Shown here in pieces: positions 45,328-53,800 of a DNA stretch of 64,000 nt. Numbering within the stretch: position 1 is the stretch's first letter; every line of letters starts with the position of its first letter. The DNA comes from Streptomyces sp. XD-27. Its GTDB lineage: Bacteria > Actinomycetota > Actinomycetes > Streptomycetales > Streptomycetaceae. Where the stretch lies: assembly GCF_030553055.1 (NCBI RefSeq), contig NZ_CP130713.1, forward strand, positions 682,001-746,000, read 5' to 3'. The notes under the pieces are model-generated. The model was not told the origin of the DNA. It ran no database searches and worked only from the letters and a program-made list of their open reading frames with translations. The position numbers and the translations under genes are program-made.

Positions 45328-45888
45328 ATGAGCAGCGCCCTTCTGGTGATGGACGTCCAACGGGCCATCGTGGACATCGCCGACGACGGCTCCGGATACC
45401 TGCCACGCCTGCGCAGGGCGATCGACGGGGCCCGGGTGGCGAACATCCCCGTGATCTACGTGGTCATCGCGCTACGTCCCGGCTTCCCGGAAGTCGGCAC
45501 GCGCAACAGGGCTCTCACTGCCATCGCACGGGCCGGCCTCTACGTCGAGGGCGCCCCAGGCACCGAGATCCACCCCGAGGTCGCGCCCCGGCCGGGCGAC
45601 GTGGTGGTCACCAAGAGACGGGCGAGCGCGTTCTCGGGCAGCGATCTCGACCTGATGTTGAGGGCACGCGGTATCGACAGCCTCGTGCTCACCGGCATCG
45701 CCACCAGCGCTGTGGTGCTGTCCACCCTGTGCCAGGCAAACGACCTGGATTTCGGCCTCACCGTCCTCTCCGACGCCTGTCTGGACACCGACCAAGAGGT
45801 GCACCGGGTCCTCATCGAGCGACTGTTCCCGCAGTGGGCGGATGTTGTCACCGTCGACGACTGGGTCAAGGCGATCGCACCTCAATAG
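45328..45888 (+). CDS. Isochorismatase-family (cysteine) hydrolase
   Basis: A 186-residue cysteine hydrolase. The catalytic triad positions are visible: Asp in LLVMDVQRAIVDI, Lys in VTKRRASAFSGSDLD and a region LVLTGIATSAVVLSTLCQAND. In nicotinamidases and N-carbamoylsarcosine amidases of this fold the nucleophile Cys replaces the Ser of SAVV; here that position reads TSAVV. Isochorismatases proper also lack the Cys. A role in making an aryl starter for the NRPS is therefore possible but unproven. ATG 45328 follows GGAGACG. Confidence 0.8.
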   Translation: MSSALLVMDVQRAIVDIADDGSGYLPRLRRAIDGARVANIPVIYVVIALRPGFPEVGTRNRALTAIARAGLYVEGAPGTEIHPEVAPRPGDVVVTKRRASAFSGSDLDLMLRARGIDSLVLTGIATSAVVLSTLCQANDLDFGLTVLSDACLDTDQEVHRVLIERLFPQWADVVTVDDWVKAIAPQ

Positions 45889-46061
45889 CGGCAGACCAGG
45901 TGGACGACAACATGGGGGGGTCGGCTCCGGCGGGCCTGTCTGTCTTCGCGGGGTGGCCGGCCGGGACGTCGTCGGGATGCGCGCGCACCGGTCGGCCACC
46001 TCGCGCGGTTCGCCGCCGGGTGGAACCCAGAGGTCAAAGAACAGGCTGAGAGCGGGTCGTA

Positions 46062-47705
46062 TCAGCTATCCGGCTGCGTGGCGGTGCCGTGGCCGTCGTT
46101 CTCGCGTACGAGCACCAGGCTCGCCACGGCCGCCAGCAGCCCGGCCACCCCGGCGATGAGGAAGATGGCGGACAGCGCGTCGGTGTAGGCCGTGCGAGCC
46201 AGGTCGAGCACGGACCCGCGCGCCGCCCGGGGAGCCATCTTGCCCAGGGCGTCGAACTGACCGGCCGTCACCAGCTCGCGGGCCCGTCCGGCGCCGTCCT
46301 CGGGGACGTGGAGCCGCCCCAGGGCCGCCGTCGACAGGGCGGCGTCGACCTTGGCGCTCAGCACCGCTCCGAAGGCGGCGACTCCGGTGGCCGTCCCGAG
46401 GGGGAAGAAGCTGTTGGCCGCGCCCGAGGCGGTACCGGCCTGAGCGGCGGGCACCACGCCCACGGCCAGATCCAGCAGGTGCGGGAGGGTCAGTCCGGCG
46501 CCGATGCCGAGCAGCACCAGCATGGGCAGGGCCGCCGTCCAGTCGTCGTCCGGGCCGATGCCCACGGCGAGGAACTGTCCGACGGCGACGACCGCCATGC
46601 CGAGCGCGAGCACACGGCCCACCGGCATCACCTTGGTGAGCTGGGCGCCCAGCGGGGCGGCGAGCACCAGCGCCAGGGACTGGGCGAGCAGAATGAGACC
46701 GGTCTGGAAGGGCGTGTGCCCGAGCATGCCGCCGAGCCACAGTGTCAGGAAGGGGAGCATGCCGAAGCTGAAGATCCGGGCGGCGAAGCTCAACAGCACC
46801 GCGCCCGTGAAGGTGGGGATGGCGAACAGCCGCAGATCCAGCATCGCGCGCGTCCCCAACCGCCGCTGCACCGCGACGAACGCGACGGTCAGCAAGGCCC
46901 CCGCGATGAGGGCGCCCAGCACGTCAGGGCTGGTCCAGCCGTTCCGCGCGCCGGTGAGCAGCCCGTAGTTCAGGGAGAAGAGCGCCAGTACGGCCAGCAC
47001 CGCCCCGACATAGTCGATCTTCCCTGTGGCCTCGGCGGTCACGGTCTCGGGGACCTTCCAGGCCGCCCCGAGGAGAATGAAGATCCCGATCGGCACGTTG
47101 ACCGCGAAGAGGAACGGCCAGCTCAGCCACTCGACGATCGCCCCACCGACGAGCGGGCCCGTCGCCGCCGAGACGGCGCCTCCGGCGGTGAACAGCGCGA
47201 TCGCCGTCTTCCGCGCGCCTGCCGCCGCTCCCTCGTAGGCACCGGCGATCAGCGCGAGCGAGGTTCCGAGCACCATCGCGCCGCCGGCGCCCTGTACGGC
47301 GCGGGCGGCGATCAGGGTGGCGGCGTCCTGGGACAGCGCGCACCCGGCCGACGCGACGGTGAACACCGCGACGCCGGTGAGGAAGACCGCACGGCGTCCG
47401 ATCCGGTCGGAGACCGACCCCGCGGTGAGCAGCAGCGCCGCGAAGGTCAGCGTGTAGGCGTTGACGATCCACTGAAGGCTGTCGAGCGAGGCGTTCAGAT
47501 CGGCGCCTATCTCCGGCAGCGCCACGTTCACGACCGTGATGTCCAGGGTCATCAGCGCTGCCGCCAGTGAGGTCACGGCGGTCGTCCACCGCCGTGCGCT
47601 GCGGACCTCGGGTGCGGTGGCCACGGCCTCGGGTGCGGTGGCCACGGCCCCGGATGCGGGTTCGTTGCCCGCTCCGCGTACGGAATCTGCCTCTGTGTCA
47701 CTCAA
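46062..47705 (-). CDS. MFS drug:H+ antiporter, DHA2 (14-helix) family
   Basis: A 547-residue transporter with the 14-TMS DHA2 pattern: LDITVVNVALPEIGADL (motif in TM1), GSVSDRIGRRAVFLTG loop motif and PLVGGAIVEWLSWPFLFAVNVPIG (motif C region). TTG 47705 follows AAGGGGG. The N-terminus has a short duplicated Ala-rich stretch (VATAPEAVATAPEV) from a DNA tandem repeat. It is divergent from the NRPS across a near-perfect Zur box, so it is the likely exporter of the metallophore. Confidence 0.88.
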   Translation of the reverse strand: MSDTEADSVRGAGNEPASGAVATAPEAVATAPEVRSARRWTTAVTSLAAALMTLDITVVNVALPEIGADLNASLDSLQWIVNAYTLTFAALLLTAGSVSDRIGRRAVFLTGVAVFTVASAGCALSQDAATLIAARAVQGAGGAMVLGTSLALIAGAYEGAAAGARKTAIALFTAGGAVSAATGPLVGGAIVEWLSWPFLFAVNVPIGIFILLGAAWKVPETVTAEATGKIDYVGAVLAVLALFSLNYGLLTGARNGWTSPDVLGALIAGALLTVAFVAVQRRLGTRAMLDLRLFAIPTFTGAVLLSFAARIFSFGMLPFLTLWLGGMLGHTPFQTGLILLAQSLALVLAAPLGAQLTKVMPVGRVLALGMAVVAVGQFLAVGIGPDDDWTAALPMLVLLGIGAGLTLPHLLDLAVGVVPAAQAGTASGAANSFFPLGTATGVAAFGAVLSAKVDAALSTAALGRLHVPEDGAGRARELVTAGQFDALGKMAPRAARGSVLDLARTAYTDALSAIFLIAGVAGLLAAVASLVLVRENDGHGTATQPDS

Positions 47706-47776
47706 GAGTGCCCCCTTGCTGGTGTGGCGCGCTGCGACGCGCGCCGCCGGCCTGTCCGGTCGAACCCGAGGCTAGA

Positions 47777-47791
47777 TGAAAATGATTATCA
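47777..47791. promoter_or_regulatory. Near-consensus Zur box between MFS exporter and NRPS
   Basis: TGAAAATGATTATCA differs from TGAAAATGATTTTCA by one base. It lies 72 bases from the exporter start and 43 from the NRPS TTG start. The location is ideal for a repressor of both. Zinc repression of this cluster is strongly suggested, although iron-type (Fur) boxes can look similar. Confidence 0.72.
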
Positions 47792-47833
47792 ATGCTATTA
47801 ATGGCTTGTTCGCATCCCAGAAAGGGGCTCCAG

Positions 47834-50800
47834 TTGTCGCAGGACCGTGAGACCGCAGTGATCGATCTGCCCGGAGCCGTCGGCGCACTGCTCGGGCTGC
47901 CGGCGGAGGAGGTCGACGAGCAGGCCAATCTGATCGAACTCGGGCTGGATTCGCTGCGGATGATGCGGCTGGCGGGCCAGTGGCGGCGATCCGGCCTGGA
48001 CATCGGGTTCGCCGAGCTGGCCGCCGAGCCGACGCTGGCGGCTTGGCGGAAACTGATCGGGCGGCAGCGCGACCGCGCTTCGGCCCCGGCCGCGGGCGCG
48101 GGTGCGGGTGCGGGTGCGGGTGCGGGTGCGGGTGCGGGTGCGCACGTGAGCGTCGACGTCGACGAGGCCGCTCCGTTCGACCTGGCACTGATGCAGCACG
48201 CCTACTGGGTGGGCCGCGCCGACGGACAGCAACTGGGCGGCGTGGCCGCGCACTTCTACCACGAGTTCGACGGGACGGACGTCGACCCCGCCCGGCTGGA
48301 GGCGGCGGTACGGGCGCTGCTCGCCCGGCACGGCATGCTGCGCGTACGCATCCTCGACGACGGCCGCCAGCGGATCTCGTCGGAGAGCACCTGGCCGGGT
48401 CTGCGGGTGCACGACCTCCGGGCGCTGGACGCCGACGGCGCCGAGCAGGAGCTTGCCGAGTTGCGCCGATGTCTGTCCCACCGATGTATGGACATCGCGG
48501 CCGGTGAGGTCTTCGACATCCAGCTCTCGCTGCTGCCACCGGCCGTCCGGCCGGGCGGGACGCGTCTGCACGTCAACCTGGACATGGTCGCGGCCGACGC
48601 GCTGAGCCTGCGCGTCCTGCTCGCGGACCTCGCCCGGCTCTACGCCCGACCCGGTGAGCCATTGCCCCCGCTCGACCACAGCTACCCGCGCTATCTCGCC
48701 GAGCGCCGCGCGGCGCGAACCGCACCGGCCGGCGCCGCGGCCCTCGCCGCCGACCGCGACCACTGGCACGGCCGGCTGCCCGAGCTTCCCACCGCGCCGC
48801 AACTCCCCCTCGCCGCCGACCACGACCGGGCGGCCGCCACCACGGTCGTACGGCGGCACCGGCGGCTCGACGCCGAGGCCGTGCGACGTCTCGAACAGGC
48901 CGCGCGGCGGCACGGGCTCACTCCGGCCATGGCGCTCGCGGCCGTCTTCGCGGAGACGCTGACCGCCTTCAGCGCCGAACCCCGCTTCCTGCTCAACCTC
49001 CCGCTCTTCGACCGGGAGCCGCTGCACCCGGACATCGGCGCGCTGGTCGGCGACTTCACCTCATCGGTGCTGCTGGCCTGGGACGGTGCCGCGCCCGGTA
49101 CGTTCGCCGAGCGGGCCGCCCGGCTCCAGGACCGGTTCCACGCGGACGCCGCGCACGCCGGATACTCCGGGGTCGAGGTGCTGCGGGACGCGTCCCGGCT
49201 GCACGGCGAGCAGGTCCTGGCACCGGTCGTGTACACCAGCGCGCTGGGGCTGGGCGAACTGTTCTCCGAGGAGGTCCGCGCGTCCTTCGGGGATGCCTCC
49301 TGGATCATCTCGCAGGGGCCGCAGGTCTGGCTCGACGCCCAGGTCACCGAGATGAGCGGTGGGCTGCTGGTCAACTGGGACGCCCGGGAGGACGCGTTCG
49401 CACCCGGGGTGCTGGACGCCATGTTCGACGCCTACACCGGACTGCTCGACCGGCTGCTGTCCGGCCCGGACGCCTGGTCGGCGCCGGTGCCGCCGCTGCT
49501 GCCCGCCGGACAGCTGGAGATCCGCGCGCGGTGCAACAACACCACCGGGCCGCGATCAGGCGCACGGCTCCACGACGGCTTCTTCGCGCACGCCACGCGC
49601 ACCCCCGGCGCCACGGCACTCGTCTGGGGTGCGGACGGCGCGCTCAGCTACGGCGAACTGGCCACGCGGGCGCTGCGTGTCGCCGCTCATCTGCGGGCCC
49701 AGGGGGTCGGCGCCGGAGATCTCGTGGCGGTCACCCTGCCCAAGGGCCCCGATCAGGTCACCGCCGTCCTGGGTGTCCTGGCCAGCGGCGCGGCCTACCT
49801 TCCCTTGGGCATCGACCAACCGGTCGCGCGGCGCGAGCGGATCCACCGTTCGGCCGGGGTCAGCCTCGTCCTGGACGACATCGCCGTACCGGACGGCGTC
49901 GAGCCCCTCACCGCCCCCGTGGCCGGGGACGACACGGACCTCGCGTACGTGATCTACACCTCGGGCTCCACCGGCGAGCCCAAGGGGGTGGAGCTCACCC
50001 ACGCGGCCGCCATGAACACCGTCGACGACCTCGACGAGCGCCTGCGCATCGGGCCGGACGACCGGACCCTGGCCCTGTCGGCCCTGGACTTCGACCTGTC
50101 GGTGTACGACCTCTTCGGCCCGCTGTCGGCGGGCGGGGCGGTGGTGTGCGTCGAGGAGCCCGCGCGCCGCGACGCCACCGTCTGGGCCGAGTTGCTGCGC
50201 CGGCACCGCGTGACCGTCGTCAACTGCGTGCCCGCGCTGCTGGACATGCTCGTCACCGCCGCGCGCGACACGGACGGCGCCTCGCTGCGGGCTGTGCTGC
50301 TCGGCGGCGACTGGGTGCCGCTGGACCTGCCGCGACGGCTGGCAGCGCTGGCCCCCGACTGCCGGTTCATCGCGCTGGGCGGGACGACCGAGACCGCGAT
50401 CCACTCCACCATCTGCGAGGTCGGCGAGGTTCCGGAGCAGTGGACGTCCGTGCCGTACGGGACGCCGCTGCGCAATGTGTCCTGCCGTGTGGTCGATGTG
50501 CTGGGGCGGGACTGCCCGGACTGGGTGCCCGGTGAGCTGTGGATCGGCGGCGCGGGCGTCGCGCGTGGCTACCGCGGCGACGCCGACCGCAGCGCGGAGA
50601 GGTTCCGCGAGGCCGACGGCGTGCGGTGGTACCGCACCGGTGACCGGGCGAGGTACTGGCCCGACGGCACGCTGGAGTTCCTCGGCCGGGCCGACCACCA
50701 GGTCAAGGTGCGCGGCCATCGCGTCGAACTCGGCGAGATCGAGGCGGCGTTGACGGCGCATCCCGGTGTCGGGCACGCCGTGGCGGTCGTCGGCGAGGAC

Positions 50801-53800
50801 CGGCGGCCCGCCGCCGCCGTCACGCCCGCCGACCGCCCCGAGGGCCCGGGAGCTGTCGATCTCGCGGAGCTGAGAGAGTTCCTGGCGGAGCGGCTGCCCG
50901 CGGTGATGGTGCCGGAGCGGATCGCCGTGCTGCCCGCGTTGCCGCTCACCGCCAACGGCAAGGTGGACCGCCAGGCCGTAGGCCGGGCGACCGCCGCGGA
51001 GGAGGCGCGGCAGACGCCGGTCACCCCGCCGTGCGGCGAGATCGAGCGACGGGCCGCGGCAGCGTGGCAGGACGTCCTCGGCGTACCGGAGGTCGGCCGG
51101 GAGCACGACTTCTTCGCCCTGGGCGGCGACTCGTTGCTGGCGACCCGCCTGGTGGGGCGGCTGCGAGCCGAGGGGTTCGCGGACTTCCGTCTCGCCGAGC
51201 TGTTCGCCCACCCCGTACTGGCCGACTTCGCGGCGACGCTGCGCCCGGCGCAGGACGGCCAGGAGCGGTGTGTCCTGGTCGCCGACCCCGCTGGGCGGCA
51301 CGAGCCGTTCCCGCCGACCGACGTGCAGCGCGCCTACTGGCTGGGGCGCGGCGAGGACTTCACCCTCGGCGGGATCGGCTGCCACTTCTACCGCGAGTAC
51401 GACGTGGCGGACCTCGACGTGACGCGGCTGGAGGACGCCGTCAACCGGCTCATCGAGCGGCACGAGATGCTGCGCGCGGTCTTCGACGACCAGGGACGGC
51501 AGCGGATTCTCCCCGAGGTTCCCCGGCTCGCCGTCCCCGTCGTCGACGCCGGAGCCGATCCCGAGGCCGCGTTCGCCGCCCTGCGGGACTCCGCCTCGCA
51601 CCACGTGTTCGACCCGGCGAGCTGGCCGCTGTTCTCGATCCGCGGGGTTCGTGCGGGAAACCGCACCCGCCTGGCGATCGGCGTGGACAACATCGTCCTC
51701 GACGCCTTGAGCATCCTCACCTTCTACGCCGAGTTGGCCGCGCTGTACGAGGATCCGGACGCCGAACTCCCGCCCGTGGGCGTGTCCTTCCGTGACTACG
51801 TCCTCGGCGCCGCGCCCGAGCCCGCGACCCTGGCCGCCGCACAGGACTACTGGACGTCCCTGCTGCCCCAGCTCCCGCCCGCGCCCCAACTGCCGCTGGC
51901 CGTGGACCCCTCGGCGGTGGAGCGGCCCCGCTTCACCCGGCGTGAGTCCCGGATCGAGGCCGCGCGGTGGCGGCGGATCGTGGAGCGGGCACGTGACCAC
52001 GGGCTCACCCCCTCGGCCGTGCTGCTGGCCGCCTTCGCCGAGGTGCTCGGCCGCTGGAGCAGCCGGGCCGATCTCACCCTCAATCTCACCTTGTTCGACC
52101 GCAAGGACGTGCACCCGGACATCGACAACGTGCTGGGGGACTTCACCTCGCTGCTGCTCGTCGCCTCCCGGCCGACCACCGGAGAGAGCTGGGCGGCCGC
52201 GGCCCGACGCGTCCAGGAGGAGCTGTGGCGCGCTCTTGACCACCGGGACGTCTCGGCCGTCAAGGTGATGCGCGAACTCGCCCGGTCCACCGGTGACAGC
52301 GAGGCGACCATGCCCGTGGTGTTCACCAGCGCGCTCGGGGTCGGCGAGGCCGTCACCACCGCTCCGCGCCCGCCATTCGCCGAGCCGGTGTGGGGCATCT
52401 CGCAGACGCCGCAGGTGTGGCTGGACCACCAGGTCACCGAGGTCGCCGGCGGGATCTGCCTGAACTGGGACGTCGTCGAGGAGCTGTTCCCGGAAGGGCT
52501 CATCGACGCGATGTTCGCCGCCTACCTGCGGCTACTGGAGTGGCTGGGGTCGGCCGACTGGGACGAGCGGGTGCCCGAGCTGCTCCCCGAGGACCAGCGG
52601 ACGACCCGCGCGGCCGTCAACGCCACCGGGACCGCGGCCCCGGACGTGCTGCTGCACCAGGAGTTCTTCCGGCGCGCGGCCGAGCAGCCGCGGCGCGTGG
52701 CGCTGGTGTGGGGCGAAGGCGAGGAGCTGAGCTACGGCGAACTCGCCGAGCGGGCCCTGCGGCTGGCCGGCCGGCTCGCCGAAGACGGCGTCGAGCCGGG
52801 CGACGTGGTAGCCGTAACGCTGCCCAAGGGCCCCGACCAAGTCGTCGCGGTGCTCGGCGTGCTCGCGGCCGGGGCGGCGTATCTGCCCGTCGGCGTCGAC
52901 CAGCCGCAGGCTCGCCGCGACCGTATCCACCGGCTGGCCGGGGCCCGTTTCGTGGTCACCGACGAGGCCGTACGGACCACATCGAGCTGGGCGGACGGCA
53001 TCCGGCCGGTCCTCATCGGTGACGCCGCGTCCGCCGAGCCCGCCCCGGGTCCGGTCGCGACGGGCCCCGACGACCTCGCGTACGTGATCTTCACGTCGGG
53101 CTCGACCGGCGATCCGAAGGGCGTGGAGACGACGCACCGGGCGGCCGCCAACACCGTCGCGGATGTCAACGAGCGGTTCGAGGTAGGCGGGGAGGACCGC
53201 ATCCTGGCCGTCTCCGCACTGGACTTCGACCTCTCCGTCTACGACCTCTTCGGTCCGCTCTCGGCAGGCGGCGCGGTCGTCCTTGTCGAGGAGGAGTCAC
53301 GGCGGGATCCGGTCCGCTGGCTGGATCTGGTGCGCCGGCACCGGGTGACGGTGTGGAACACCGTCCCCGCCCTCCTGGACATGCTCCTCACCGTCGCCGA
53401 GGGCGCCGAGCCACCGGAACCGCTGCGGCTGGTGCTCGTCTCGGGCGACTGGGTGGGGCTGGACCTTCCCGGGCGGCTCGCGGCCCAGCGCCCCGGCTGC
53501 CGGTTCGTGGCTCTGGGCGGCGCGACGGAAGCGGCGATCTGGTCCAACGCGTTCGAGGTGGAGCGGGTCGACCCCCGGTGGCCTTCGATCCCGTACGGCC
53601 GACCGCTGCGCAACCAGCGGTTCCGGGTCGTGGACGCCTCGGGGCGCGACTGCCCCGACTGGGTCCCGGGCGAGCTGTGGATCGGGGGCTCCGGTGTGGC
53701 GCGGGGCTATCGCGGGGCATCCGAGCTGACGGCCCGGCAGTTCACCGGACCGGAGGGAGACCGGTGGTACCGCACCGGGGATCTCGGCCGGTACCGGCCC

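Noticed and set aside
48094..48141. Possible CRISPR or regulatory repeat
   Set aside because: Units are 6 bases without spacers and lie in frame within coding sequence; a simple microsatellite.
49556..52429. 957-residue open frame on the minus strand inside the NRPS
   Set aside because: It is antisense to conserved Cy, A and PCP domains; its sequence is low-complexity Gly/Arg/Ala-type and lacks domains. Long antisense frames are expected at this G+C.
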